A stretch of 64,000 nucleotides of DNA from an uncultured Arthrobacter sp. (GTDB lineage: Bacteria > Actinomycetota > Actinomycetes > Actinomycetales > Micrococcaceae), in NCBI RefSeq assembly GCF_947495145.1, contig NZ_CANLXP010000010.1:62001-126000 (forward strand), in the 5' to 3' direction. The position numbers were made by a program, and so were the translations under genes. The notes under the pieces are model-generated. The model was not told where the DNA came from. It saw only the letters and a list, made by a program, of their open reading frames with translations, and did not search any database. This document shows positions 1 through 10,530 of the stretch, piece after piece (position 1 is the stretch's first letter; each line of letters opens with the position of its first letter).

Positions 1-314
1 GTGCGCGGAACCGCCGCCCACGCCACTTCCCAGGGCGCACCGAGGTCCAGCGCCGTCTTGACTGCCGTCAGTGCGGCACTCACCGGAGGTGAAGATGACC
101 GCGCAAGGACGTCGAGGCCCCGGTCCAGGGACGACCCAACCGCGAGCATCGACGCCATAAGGTCCATCATGAGCGCTGGATCGTCCAGCCCCTTCCACTG
201 GCTATGGGCGGATTCGCCTTGCGAGGAGCTATTCGGGAGGGTTACCAGCGGCGGCGAGCGGTGGAGCAACCAGCAGCCGGCCAGGAGAAGTGCCGCCACA
301 AACGCACCTGTCAT
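1..314 (-). CDS. TadC-like type II secretion F-family protein (partial, cut by left edge)
   Basis: Reading the minus strand from the ATG at 314 gives an open frame of 104 residues that runs off the left edge. It begins with a hydrophobic segment (about residues 3-17) followed by a soluble stretch with the pattern DPALMMDLMASMLAVGSSLD, which resembles the start of TadB/TadC (GspF-type) inner-membrane proteins. The start overlaps the stop of the upstream gene as ATGA (311-314), as expected for a translationally coupled tad operon. In the family these proteins form the membrane platform of the Tad pilus machine. The call rests mostly on context and on similarity to the neighbouring tadB-like start (both begin MTGA.VAAL.LA.CW). 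Confidence 0.7.
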   Translation of the reverse strand, partial: MTGAFVAALLLAGCWLLHRSPPLVTLPNSSSQGESAHSQWKGLDDPALMMDLMASMLAVGSSLDRGLDVLARSSSPPVSAALTAVKTALDLGAPWEVAWAAVPR

Positions 315-1036
315 GCTGAATCTCCTGCGGCTGCCCGAACCAGCCTGCTCGACCAGATCCTGCCTGCAATCATCAGCACGAGTCCAGCGCAGAGTGCCGC
401 GATGCCCGGCACTGAATCAAGGAGCACCTCAAGCGGATCAACCCCGATCAGGTAGCCCACCGCGAGTCCGAACAGTGGCAGCCAGGAGAGAAGACGGACG
501 GTAGCCCTGGGTCCGGCGAGCGCGGTATCGCGGGCGGCATCGGAGTCCAGCTGCGACTCACGCTGAACCGCATAGCGGGCAAGGACATCAGCCAGCGGTG
601 CTCCGCTGCGCTCGGCGACCTCAAGACAGGCGGCCAGATCCTGCCAGAGCGTCCTCAATGCGTGATCCCTGGTGCGGGTCCCGACCTCGCGCAGGACATC
701 CGGAACGCTCAATCCGAGCTGGGCAGCCTGATGCGCTGAATGGAGCGCCGGCCGGACAGCAACCGAGAATCCGGTGCCGGCACTGCTCCCATGCACTCCA
801 AGCGCGTCTCCCCACAGTTGGGAAGGCGTTCGTCCCGCCTGAAGCAGGCCCGTCAGCTGGTGGACGAAAAGCGGAATCTCGTGCGAATCAGACTTAACCG
901 GGCGTTTCGGGAAGCGAGACTTGAGCACGGTGAAGACACCCGATTGCGTCCGAGGCGCAGTGCGCAGCGGGCGACGGGAAAGGGCCAATACCCAGCATGC
1001 TGCGAGGATCAACGCGGCGACGAGTGCGCCGGTCAT
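311..1036 (-). CDS. TadB-like type II secretion system F-family membrane protein
   Basis: This 241-residue protein has an N-terminal membrane segment (residues about 3-18), a soluble helical region with the typical F-domain pattern (LTGLLQAGRTPSQLW, then ACLEVAERSGAPLADVL), and two C-terminal membrane segments. That is the GspF/TadB fold, an inner-membrane platform of the Tad pilus or secretion machine. I chose the ATG at 1036 rather than the one at 1078 because it sits two bases after the tadA stop and leaves a normal membrane-anchor start. Its stop overlaps the next gene as ATGA. The protein is a good candidate partner of the TadA ATPase encoded just upstream. Confidence 0.82.
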   Translation of the reverse strand: MTGALVAALILAACWVLALSRRPLRTAPRTQSGVFTVLKSRFPKRPVKSDSHEIPLFVHQLTGLLQAGRTPSQLWGDALGVHGSSAGTGFSVAVRPALHSAHQAAQLGLSVPDVLREVGTRTRDHALRTLWQDLAACLEVAERSGAPLADVLARYAVQRESQLDSDAARDTALAGPRATVRLLSWLPLFGLAVGYLIGVDPLEVLLDSVPGIAALCAGLVLMIAGRIWSSRLVRAAAGDSA

Positions 1037-1038
1037 GC

Positions 1039-2229
1039 TCACCGCCCCCGATCGAGTTTTGCGGCCAGTGCCTCCCACGCCGGGCCCGGCTCCGATGTAG
1101 CGCCGTTTCGTGCCAGTGCCGTTCTGACCACGAGCTCCCCGTTCCCGGCCGTCTCGAGAACACCAACCTCGGAAACGGTCCGGCCGCCTGCAGTGCGAAT
1201 GACGTGAATGATGACGTCGAGAGCGTTCGCCGCCTGCAGTGCCAACGGGCGAGCCTCCATACCGGCAAGGGCGGCGAGCGCGGAAAGCCGGGCTGGGACG
1301 CTGGCCGCGGAATTCGCATGGATAGTCCCACCCGCGCCGTCGTGCCCTGTGTTCATCGCAGCCAACAGTTCGCGGACCTCAGCACCCCGGCACTCCCCGA
1401 CGATAAGCCTGTCCGGCCGCATCCTGAGCGCCTGACGGACGAGTTCAGCCAAGTCCACAGATCCCCTACCCTCAACGTTGCCGTGCCTGCTCTGCAGCCC
1501 TACAGCATGGGGGTGGGCGGGGCTAAGTTCAGCGGAGTCCTCAACAGTCACCAGGCGTTCGTGGGGTGCACTGAGCGACAAGAGTGCTGCGAGCAGTGTC
1601 GTCTTGCCCGTACCCGTGGCTCCGCTGATGAGGAAGTTCAGCCGCTTGCCGACGATTCCCCTCAGTGCCGCGGACATCCGGAGATCCAGTGCACCGGAGG
1701 ACACGAGTTCCTCGAAGGAGAAATGCCGCTGCCGCTGGATACGGATGGAAAGCAGCGTCCCGGTCGTGGATAACGGTGGAAGAACCGCGTGCACCCGGAA
1801 GCGGTCCAGCCGCACATCGACACACGGATTGCCGTCGTCCAGTCGGCGCCCGCCGGCGGAAACAAGCCGCGTCGCGAGTGCCCGCACGTCGGCATCACTG
1901 GAGAAGGCGAGCTCGGTGCGCTGCAGCCCGCCGCCGTCGTCAATCCAGACCGCGCCCGCACCGTTGACGAGGATGTCCGTCACCGCCGGATCTTCCGCGA
2001 AACGCTGCAAAGGGCCCAGGCCCTGCAACTCCGCGCGTACCCGGTCCAGTGTCCGGAAGGCACCTTCGGAGCCCAGCAGGCGTCCGGTTGACTGCACGGC
2101 AGCAGCGAGCCGGGCACCGGTGACCGGCTCCGCCTGGCTGAGCACGGCGTCACGAACCTGCGCCACCATGGCGGCGTCCGAGGGCGAAGTGTTCTGGCGG
2201 GGACGCCGATCTCTGACCTGCCTGCTCAT
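1039..2229 (-). CDS. tadA: TadA/CpaF-family secretion ATPase
   Basis: This 396-residue protein is a type II/IV secretion ATPase. It has an N-terminal domain (VTDILVNGAGAVWIDDGG), an arginine-rich linker, Walker A GATGTGKT at residues 203-210, an Asp box (VTVEDSAEL), the Walker B region RLIVGECRGAE at about 274-284 and a His box (GTIHAN). The family powers assembly of Tad/Flp pili at the inner membrane. It starts inside the stop of the ssd-like gene (ATGA overlap at 2226-2229) and ends two bases before the tadB-like start, so all four genes look co-translated. No pilin gene is in view; it would lie left of the window. Confidence 0.92.
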   Translation of the reverse strand: MSRQVRDRRPRQNTSPSDAAMVAQVRDAVLSQAEPVTGARLAAAVQSTGRLLGSEGAFRTLDRVRAELQGLGPLQRFAEDPAVTDILVNGAGAVWIDDGGGLQRTELAFSSDADVRALATRLVSAGGRRLDDGNPCVDVRLDRFRVHAVLPPLSTTGTLLSIRIQRQRHFSFEELVSSGALDLRMSAALRGIVGKRLNFLISGATGTGKTTLLAALLSLSAPHERLVTVEDSAELSPAHPHAVGLQSRHGNVEGRGSVDLAELVRQALRMRPDRLIVGECRGAEVRELLAAMNTGHDGAGGTIHANSAASVPARLSALAALAGMEARPLALQAANALDVIIHVIRTAGGRTVSEVGVLETAGNGELVVRTALARNGATSEPGPAWEALAAKLDRGR

Positions 2230-3293
2230 GCGGCCGCCTTCACAGTGCCTGCCAGCACGGTGTCGAGCACCGAACGGCCGAAGGATCGGACGGAGCGCTG
2301 CCGTGCCAGGTCCAGACCCCTCCCCTGGTTTTCATTACCTGCGGCAGCGCGCAGGTGAGGCAGGTAGCCGGCGCCCGGTATACCGACGGCATCTGCCACC
2401 CTCGCCGGATCAAGGTCCGGCCCCAAAGGACCCCGGACGGCAGCCCGGACAGGTAGCGGTTGAAGCTGTGCCACTACGGCACGGGCAGCGGAGATCGCCC
2501 GGACACGGCCGGGTACAACAAGAAGAATGCTGTCGCAGTAAGGAAGTAGCGACCCCTCGGCTGACCAGCCGCGCGCGACATCAACCACCGTGAGATCGAA
2601 CGCGGACCGGGCGGCCTCCATGATTGCAGGTACCGCCGCTGATGCCAGGACGCCCGGGGCCGGCGGCTCGGCGCCCATGGACAGCAGCGAGAATCCATCA
2701 AGCGATGGCAGTGCGTGTATCAACTGATCGGGGTTCAGGGTTCCGCGGACCTCCCCCAGGTCCGGCCACCGGACGCCGGGCAGCGCTTCACCGCCGAGAG
2801 CCAACTCGAGCCCACCGCCGAACGGATCACCATCGACCAGCAGAGGGCGCAGGTCCCGGGACCGCGCGCAGGCTGCGAGCCATGCGCTGATGGTGCTGGC
2901 ACCCACTCCTCCGGCTGCACCCAGCACGCCGACGATGGTTCCCTCATCCTGTGCGCGCTGCAGCATGCCCAGATGCTCGGCCAGCCAACCCGCTGCCTGG
3001 GGAAGAATGGCCACGCGGTCGGCATTGCACCGTGAAGCCGCAGTCCATGTGCCAGCTTCCTGGTCTTCCAACCCCACGACGATCACTGGGCAACCCGGCA
3101 CCGCATGCCGGGCACTGTCCCTATCCAGCAGCACAACGGCGGGACGCAGCGCCAACGCATCGTTCACTGTGGAAGCGCTGGTCAGGGCAAGACCGGCTGC
3201 AACGGCAACGCGTGCCACCTCGTCGCGGATGCTTTGCGAGGAGCTGACCAGCACGACGGCGGCCGATTCAGCGGCCGGGATCCAGGAAGACAT
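2226..3293 (-). CDS. ssd: Septum site-determining protein Ssd / CpaE-like (MinD/ParA superfamily)
   Basis: This 355-residue protein has an N-terminal receiver-like region (residues 1-115) and a MinD/ParA-like domain starting with GVLGAAGGVGAST near residue 123, followed by LLVDGDPFGGG and a DLTVVDVARGW stretch. It corresponds to the CpaE-like proteins encoded beside actinobacterial tad genes, called Ssd (Rv3660c) in M. tuberculosis, where it has been linked to septum placement. Both lysines of the deviant Walker A motif (KGGxGKS/T) are absent here, so ATP hydrolysis is uncertain. I chose the ATG at 3293; the open frame continues upstream only into sequence antisense to the divergent polymerase gene. 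It is the first gene of the minus-strand tad operon. Confidence 0.82.
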   Translation of the reverse strand: MSSWIPAAESAAVVLVSSSQSIRDEVARVAVAAGLALTSASTVNDALALRPAVVLLDRDSARHAVPGCPVIVVGLEDQEAGTWTAASRCNADRVAILPQAAGWLAEHLGMLQRAQDEGTIVGVLGAAGGVGASTISAWLAACARSRDLRPLLVDGDPFGGGLELALGGEALPGVRWPDLGEVRGTLNPDQLIHALPSLDGFSLLSMGAEPPAPGVLASAAVPAIMEAARSAFDLTVVDVARGWSAEGSLLPYCDSILLVVPGRVRAISAARAVVAQLQPLPVRAAVRGPLGPDLDPARVADAVGIPGAGYLPHLRAAAGNENQGRGLDLARQRSVRSFGRSVLDTVLAGTVKAAA

Positions 3294-3420
3294 AGTGCAA
3301 CCCTGCGCCCGCCCAAAGGTCCCGGCGTGGCCTCTGGTGCGTATGTGGATATCTTGAGCGGAATTGCATGGCCGGTGCAGGAGCAGTCGGCCCGCTCTGC
3401 GGTGGGCAACAATAGAAGAC

Positions 3421-5127
3421 GTGTACATCGTCCTTGCGCCGCCCTCGAACGGCCAGCGCATTAGCGCAGGTGGCGATGCACAGGCGGCGTTCCTCCCGGT
3501 GGACGCCGCGGGAGCTCCGACCGCGGACGCCATCGTGGTCCCGGTGGCCCAGCTCGGTGAGACTGTTCGGAGGATGGAGCAACCCGGAATCCGCTGGGTC
3601 TGGGACAGCACCCGGAGTTGGTACCCGGGACTGCTTGCAGCAGGAATCTCCGTCGAACGCTGCCACGACGTTGCGCTGAACCGGGAGATCCTGCGCCACT
3701 CTCCCTCATCATCGGCAACTGAGTATGGAAGCCAGCTGCAGTCACGTCCCGACGAAGCTGAGGATGCCAACCCCGCCCGGGTGCTGCCGCCCCTTGCGCC
3801 GTCTCCACTCCAGGAAAGCCTGTTTGAGACGACGCAGCCCGCAGCCGGTGCAGATGTAGTGGAGGTCAGCGCAGAATTCGCAGCGCAGCAGCGGGCGGTG
3901 AGGGACAGCGACCGGCCGGCGCAACTGGCACTGTTGTTGGCCGCGGAGTCCGCGGGTGCCCTGATCGCGGCCGAGATGGAGCATGCCGGCATCCCCTGGC
4001 GCGCGGACCTCCACAATGAGCTGCTCGAATCACAGCTGGGGCCGCGTCCGAGGGACGGCCACCGCCCCGCCGAACTCGAGCGGCTGGCGGGTGAACTGCG
4101 CACGGCTCTCGACAACCCCCGCTTCAACCCGGATTCTCCCCAGGAGCTGCTGCGCGCGCTCCACCGCGCGGGCATCGAAGTGTCCTCAACCCGCTCCTGG
4201 GAACTTCAGCGCCACAACCATCCAGCCATTGCGCCGCTACTCAAATACAAGAAGCTTTCCCGCCTCCTGACGGCCAACGGTTGGACCTGGCTGGACATCT
4301 GGGTGCATGACGGCAGGTTCCGGCCCGAATACGTAGTTGGCGGCAGCATGTCCGGACGGTGGGCTTCACGCGGCGGCGGCGCCCTGCAGATTCCGCACCA
4401 GGTGCGCGACGCCGTCCGGGCGGATACCGGCTACACGTTGATCGTCGCGGATGCCGCCCAGCTTGAACCGCGGGTGCTCGCTGTGCTGGGCAGGGATTCC
4501 GCTCTGGCGGCAGCGGGTCGCGGGTTGGACCTCTATCAGGGCATCGCTGATCAGGGTTTCGGCGGCGACCGCGCCAAGGCCAAGGTCGCAATGCTCGGAG
4601 CTATGTACGGGGCAACCACCGGCGAATCCGGCCGCCTGATGCCCCAGCTCACGCGGACCTATCCGCAGGCAATTTCAGTGGTGGAGACCGCGGCACGCAC
4701 CGGGGAGGCGGGCGGCGTCGTCGCGAGTTTTCTGGGCCGCGGCTGCCCGCCGCCGTCGGAACGGTGGCTGTCCGCGCAGCAAACCAGCAGCGCCGCCGAG
4801 CAGCAGCGCGCCGACTCCCTTGCGCGTTCACGCGGCCGCTTCACGCGCAACTTCGTGGTCCAGGCGACCGCCGCGGAATGGGCCCTGTGCTGGCTGGCGG
4901 AATTACGACGACGCCTGCGCGCCAATACTGCCGACTACGCCAGCGCGCACATCATCTTTTTCCTTCATGACGAGGTGATGCTGCACGCGCCGCGTGAACT
5001 CGCCGACCAGGTTTCCGCCATGGTGACCGAGGCCGCGCGGGCCGCCGCGCAACTGATGTTCGGTGAGATTCCAGTGGAGTTCCCGGTGAATGTTGTAGTG
5101 GTGGACTCCTACGCCGACGCGAAGTAG
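3421..5127 (+). CDS. Stand-alone family-A DNA polymerase (bifunctional 3'-5' exonuclease/polymerase family)
   Basis: This 568-residue protein carries a family-A polymerase domain: motif A as VADAAQLEPRVL (Asp about 344), motif B helix RAKAKVAMLGAMYG (about 382-396) and motif C FLHDEVM (His-Asp-Glu 516-518). The catalytic acidic residues are present, so polymerase activity is plausible. The roughly 150-residue N-terminal part sits where a 3'-5' exonuclease lies in the family, but I see no DxE metal-binding start, so it may be inactive. There is no 5' nuclease domain, unlike full-length PolA, which is about 900 residues. The GTG at 3421 is preferred because it opens the conserved-looking VYIVLAPP stretch. 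It is transcribed divergently from the tad cluster. A repair or translesion role is only a guess. Confidence 0.85.
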   Translation: MYIVLAPPSNGQRISAGGDAQAAFLPVDAAGAPTADAIVVPVAQLGETVRRMEQPGIRWVWDSTRSWYPGLLAAGISVERCHDVALNREILRHSPSSSATEYGSQLQSRPDEAEDANPARVLPPLAPSPLQESLFETTQPAAGADVVEVSAEFAAQQRAVRDSDRPAQLALLLAAESAGALIAAEMEHAGIPWRADLHNELLESQLGPRPRDGHRPAELERLAGELRTALDNPRFNPDSPQELLRALHRAGIEVSSTRSWELQRHNHPAIAPLLKYKKLSRLLTANGWTWLDIWVHDGRFRPEYVVGGSMSGRWASRGGGALQIPHQVRDAVRADTGYTLIVADAAQLEPRVLAVLGRDSALAAAGRGLDLYQGIADQGFGGDRAKAKVAMLGAMYGATTGESGRLMPQLTRTYPQAISVVETAARTGEAGGVVASFLGRGCPPPSERWLSAQQTSSAAEQQRADSLARSRGRFTRNFVVQATAAEWALCWLAELRRRLRANTADYASAHIIFFLHDEVMLHAPRELADQVSAMVTEAARAAAQLMFGEIPVEFPVNVVVVDSYADAK

Positions 5128-5157
5128 TCCAACGGGCGCCGCCAGCAAGCGACGCCG

Positions 5158-5841
5158 TTACAGCGGTGCGTCGCGTTCCCTGGACTCATCCCACGGTTGC
5201 GTCCAGCCCAGTCCGTCGAACAGCCGTGACAGCAGCAGGCCGGTGAAGCCCCAGATAGTTATGTCGTCGATGGTGAAGGCCGGGGTGCTGTGTTTACGTC
5301 CGTTCCGCCGGACCACCGCCGTGAACCGCACGTCGTCCGAAAGCAGTTCAGCGACCGGCGCACGGAACACATGGGATGACTCGGCATGATCCACCACACG
5401 TACCGGACTCGGCGACGCCCACCATGCGAGCACCGGCGTCACGAGGTAGTTGCTGACGGGTAGGCCGACTATCGGCAGTGCACCAAGGATCTCGACGCCG
5501 GCCGGGTCCAGCCCCGTCTCTTCCTCCGCCTCACGCAGAGCGGCAGCGGCAGGGCCGGCGTCGTCGTCGTCAATTCTTCCGCCCGGGAACGCTACCTGGC
5601 CGGGGTGGCTGCGCAAGGTTCCGGCGCGGGTTACGAACAGGACGTCGAGGTCATCAGGCACTGCAGCCGAGTGCGTTCTGGCCGGCCGGTCATCCAGACG
5701 CCCGAAAAGGATGAGGACGGCGGCCGGCCGCGCTGTTTCCACATCGATCCCGCGCAGCTGCCAGGACTCCGAAGTCTCTGCGCCGGGACCGATGGGTGCT
5801 GACCGTTCGGCGAAGGCTTTCAGCTGGCTATAGGCGCTCAT
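5158..5841 (-). CDS. Nudix hydrolase, CoA pyrophosphatase type
   Basis: This 227-residue Nudix protein has the CoA pyrophosphatase signature just before the Nudix box ([14 protein letters not shown]) and then the box itself, ending REAEEETGL. The family splits CoA and derivatives to 3',5'-ADP and 4'-phosphopantetheine. In M. tuberculosis a homologue (Rv3672c) also lies near nth, which supports the call. It overlaps the nth stop as ATGA (5838-5841), so it is translationally coupled to endonuclease III. A family-typical C-terminal [15 protein letters not shown] stretch is present. Confidence 0.88.
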   Translation of the reverse strand: MSAYSQLKAFAERSAPIGPGAETSESWQLRGIDVETARPAAVLILFGRLDDRPARTHSAAVPDDLDVLFVTRAGTLRSHPGQVAFPGGRIDDDDAGPAAAALREAEEETGLDPAGVEILGALPIVGLPVSNYLVTPVLAWWASPSPVRVVDHAESSHVFRAPVAELLSDDVRFTAVVRRNGRKHSTPAFTIDDITIWGFTGLLLSRLFDGLGWTQPWDESRERDAPL

Positions 5842-6617
5842 GCGCTCAGGGTGTGGCCCGCGGCCAGCAGCTCAGCACGGGAAGCACCCTCCAGCATGCG
5901 GCGGTGGAGGTCTTCACGGCCCGGTGCGAGCTCGTACTTCAGCAGTTTCCGGGCCTTTGCCGCGTCGACCTCGCCCTCGCCATAGGAGGGGCACAGCGCA
6001 GCCACCGGGCAGACACCGCAGGCCGGCTTCTTGGCGTGGCAGACACGGCGCCCATGGAAAATCACCCGGTGCGAGAGCATGGTCCAGTCCTTCCGCTCAA
6101 AAAGAGCGGCGACGTCGGACTCCACCTTGACCGGGTCCTCCTCGGTGGTCCAGCCAAAGCGGCGGGACAGCCGCCCGAAGTGCGTATCGACAGAGATGCC
6201 GGGCACCCCGAAGGCATTCGCCAGAACTACGTTGGCGGTCTTGCGGCCCACGCCGGGCAGCGTAACCAGGTCTTCCAGTCGCCCGGGCACCGCTCCGTCG
6301 AAGTCGTCAACGATACGGGTGGCAAGCGCAAGCAGGCTTCTGGACTTGGCCCGGAAGAAACCCGTGGGACGAATCATTTCCTGGAGTTCATCTTCCGGAG
6401 CTTCGGCGAGACTGCGCGCATCCGGGTAGCGGGCGAACAGGGCAGGGGTGGTCAGATTGACGCGGACGTCGGTGGTTTGGGCGGACAGGACCGTTGCAAC
6501 CAGCAGTTCGAACGGGTTACGAAAGTCCAGTTCCGCAACGGCGTAGGGGTAGGTTTCGGCCAGGATCCGGTGGATCTTTTGCGCACGGCGCTTCAAAGCA
6601 ATCGGAGATACGTCCAC
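5838..6617 (-). CDS. nth: Endonuclease III, DNA glycosylase/AP lyase
   Basis: This 259-residue protein is a base-excision-repair enzyme that removes oxidised pyrimidines and nicks the abasic site. The helix-hairpin-helix [12 protein letters not shown] carries the catalytic Lys at 126, and VDTHFGR carries the catalytic Asp at 144. A 4Fe-4S site is visible as Cys193, Cys200, Cys203 and Cys209 (C-x6-C-x2-C-x5-C). All catalytic and cluster residues are intact. It lies 41 bases downstream of the membrane-protein gene and is coupled to the Nudix gene by a 4-base overlap. Confidence 0.96.
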   Translation of the reverse strand: MDVSPIALKRRAQKIHRILAETYPYAVAELDFRNPFELLVATVLSAQTTDVRVNLTTPALFARYPDARSLAEAPEDELQEMIRPTGFFRAKSRSLLALATRIVDDFDGAVPGRLEDLVTLPGVGRKTANVVLANAFGVPGISVDTHFGRLSRRFGWTTEEDPVKVESDVAALFERKDWTMLSHRVIFHGRRVCHAKKPACGVCPVAALCPSYGEGEVDAAKARKLLKYELAPGREDLHRRMLEGASRAELLAAGHTLSA

Positions 6618-6658
6618 GCTGACCCGACCTTCCTCGTAGTTCCCACCGGCTCCCGGAG

Positions 6659-8074
6659 CTAGCCCTCGGTGGGAGCGCGCTCGATGTTCCGCAGGTCCCG
6701 CATCACACCGACGCGGCCGGTGCGCTTGTCCTGAACGAGGAACTCGTGTCCGCGGTCCTCAATACCCACTTCCCAGTCGCCGGGCTGAAGCACGAAGAGC
6801 GGCGCTCCGGTCTGCTCGTCCACCACTGAGCGGGGCGTTCCGACGGCGAACCAGAAGGCCTCGAGCATGGGTTCGTCATCCTCTGCGTCGCGCGTAGCCG
6901 AGATCGACTCCGTGCGGGGCTGTGATGCCTGCTGCTCTGCGGTTTCCGGGTGGCGCTGGACGACCGGGTGCGCGGCCGTCCTGTCAGGTGTTTCGCCAAC
7001 GCTGGGCTGCGCCGCAGTGGGCGCCGGCGCGGCGGACTCTGCAGAAGCAACAGGGCCGGCGGACCCGGCTGCCGCGGCGGCTTCCGACGCGGGCTCCGCG
7101 GCGGCTTCCGACGCGGGCGCCGCGGCGGATGTTGGCGCGACTGCCGCCGAATCGGTGGGACGGTCCGGGTCTGCCAAGCTGTCAGCTTTGGTCTCTGCCT
7201 GTGCGCCCGCGGTCTGCGCGCTATCAGGCTGCGCTGCGGTTGCCCCTGTAGCGGCAGGCTTGACTTCCCTGTTCTCAGCAGCCACCGGAGCACTGGCCGA
7301 CTGGCGGGCTTGATCCTGCCCTGCGGAAGGAGCCTGCGGGACTCCGCCGCCCTGGCCGGCTGCGTAACCGGCAACGGCAAAACCGGCGCTGTGGCCGGCG
7401 CTGCTCGGACCGCTGGCTGCAGGCGCACCGGACGAATGGAGGTCGGTCCAACCGCTCACCTTCTCTGCCGGCACCGGCTTGGGCGGTCGCGGCTTGGCGG
7501 GCAATGCTTCCCGGGCGATGGGATGCGCAGACGACGACGGACGGCCGGCGAAGTCGGGCTTGAACACGCCGATATGCGGTCCACCGACCGTGGCCACCAG
7601 GAAGCCCATCGATCCGATCAGTGCAATGAGGGAACCGATTTCGAACGTCGTCACCGTTTGAAGGAAGAAGAACGCTGCGGCGAAGGCCGCGGTCACGGAC
7701 GCGAACTGGTCGACTGAGAGCGAACCGACGCGCAGGCTCTTCGCGCCCTGTCGGCGGCCCACCAGCAGCGCCAGCGCGGCCACCGGCAGGAGAATTCCGA
7801 TGCCAAGGAAGAAGAGAGAGAACGTCCGCCACAAATTGACGCCATCCACGAACGGCAGGATGGTGCCGACGAACATCACCAGCACGGAGACGCCGATAAC
7901 GGTCTCGCGCAGGGTGAAGGGACCGGCTACCGCCTCGGGACCGGTGTGGCCGGCCTGTCCGGGGTGCCCGGATGATGCGGAGCTGTCAGCAGGGGTCTCG
8001 GACCGGCCGGATTGCTGCACCGGCGAACTTTGCGCGGTGCCTGCGCCGCCGTCGTACTGGCGCTGTTCGGTCAT
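6659..8074 (-). CDS. Hypothetical membrane protein with Ala/Pro-rich linker
   Basis: I do not recognise a named family. From the ATG at 8074 the protein is 471 residues. A Ser/Gly-rich N-terminus (1-45) is followed by about four membrane segments (roughly 50-155), then a long Ala/Pro/Ser-rich linker (about 180-390) and a C-terminal block with mixed composition ([19 protein letters not shown] through [12 protein letters not shown]) that looks folded and conserved. The layout suggests a membrane anchor joined to a soluble domain by a flexible tether. The open frame extends to 8170, but [10 protein letters not shown] at 8074 is the more natural start. Its neighbour downstream is nth, 41 bases away. 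Confidence 0.7.
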   Translation of the reverse strand: MTEQRQYDGGAGTAQSSPVQQSGRSETPADSSASSGHPGQAGHTGPEAVAGPFTLRETVIGVSVLVMFVGTILPFVDGVNLWRTFSLFFLGIGILLPVAALALLVGRRQGAKSLRVGSLSVDQFASVTAAFAAAFFFLQTVTTFEIGSLIALIGSMGFLVATVGGPHIGVFKPDFAGRPSSSAHPIAREALPAKPRPPKPVPAEKVSGWTDLHSSGAPAASGPSSAGHSAGFAVAGYAAGQGGGVPQAPSAGQDQARQSASAPVAAENREVKPAATGATAAQPDSAQTAGAQAETKADSLADPDRPTDSAAVAPTSAAAPASEAAAEPASEAAAAAGSAGPVASAESAAPAPTAAQPSVGETPDRTAAHPVVQRHPETAEQQASQPRTESISATRDAEDDEPMLEAFWFAVGTPRSVVDEQTGAPLFVLQPGDWEVGIEDRGHEFLVQDKRTGRVGVMRDLRNIERAPTEG

Positions 8075-8217
8075 GTCTGGATTCTCCGTTTCGTAACAGC
8101 GGCGCGTGCCGCAGTCGCAGGTGCCGAGGGCGTTGAGCCGGATTCGGGTTTCTCTGACAACCCTAGTCAACGCCCACTTCCTTTCCTACCAATGATGGGA
8201 CATGTCGGCGACCGCCG

Positions 8218-8238
8218 CTCACCGCTCACCGCTCACCG
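8218..8238. repeat. Three tandem copies of a 7-base unit (CTCACCG)
   Basis: CTCACCG occurs three times in perfect tandem upstream of acsA. It could be a multimeric protein-binding site or a simple slippage repeat; nothing in the sequence decides between them. Confidence 0.5.
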
Positions 8239-8265
8239 CAGAATTGTTGCCTTTCGCATCGGGCT

Positions 8266-8281
8266 TGTGACTGGCGGCACA
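8266..8281 (+). promoter_or_regulatory. Putative Crp/GlxR-type binding site upstream of acsA
   Basis: The sequence TGTGA-CTGGCG-GCACA matches the Crp/GlxR consensus TGTGA-N6-TCACA at 9 of 10 informative bases. It lies 103 bases before the acsA start and a Crp/GlxR family regulator is encoded at 19591-20268. Acetyl-CoA synthetase genes are known Crp targets in other bacteria. The link is inferred from sequence only. Confidence 0.45.
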
Positions 8282-8383
8282 CCGAATGTCGGAGGTCCCT
8301 ACTAATGTGGGACACAGCACATTTTGCGGGCTGCCGTCGTCTGTTCGGGCCCGCTCCGCACTGATTGGCCGAAGGGGTTCACA

Positions 8384-10366
<1,983 letters not shown>

Positions 10367-10401
10367 GAGCCGCTGCGGAAATAGTTCATCGTGCGTAACT
10401 G

Positions 10402-10447
10402 ACGGACGCCGGCCCGCCAACTCCAGCGGAGGGTAGCCGGCGTCCGT
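10402..10447 (+). terminator. Hairpin downstream of acsA
   Basis: Two perfect 12-base arms (ACGGACGCCGGC and its complement) flank a 22-base loop, 35 bases after the acsA stop. There is no T-tract, so this may be a weak or factor-assisted terminator, as is common in high-GC actinobacteria. Confidence 0.6.
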
Positions 10448-10530
10448 GGTGTGAGGTGGGTCAAGCACCCGTGTGACGTTGACGGAATTTGCTGGCCGCG
10501 TCAGACATGCACCGAGGACAATTCTGAAGC

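Larger units (their letters stand above)
8075..8383. other. Divergent intergenic region between membrane protein gene and acsA
   Basis: This 309-base spacer separates two divergently transcribed genes and must hold both promoters. It contains a triple 7-base repeat (CTCACCG, 8218-8238) and a Crp/GlxR-like site (8266-8281). I see no convincing coding frame in it. Confidence 0.6.

Noticed and set aside
3294-4175. N-terminal extension of the ssd-like gene
   Set aside because: The extension would be antisense to the polymerase gene and has a Ser/Arg-rich shadow composition. The ATG at 3293 is a better start.
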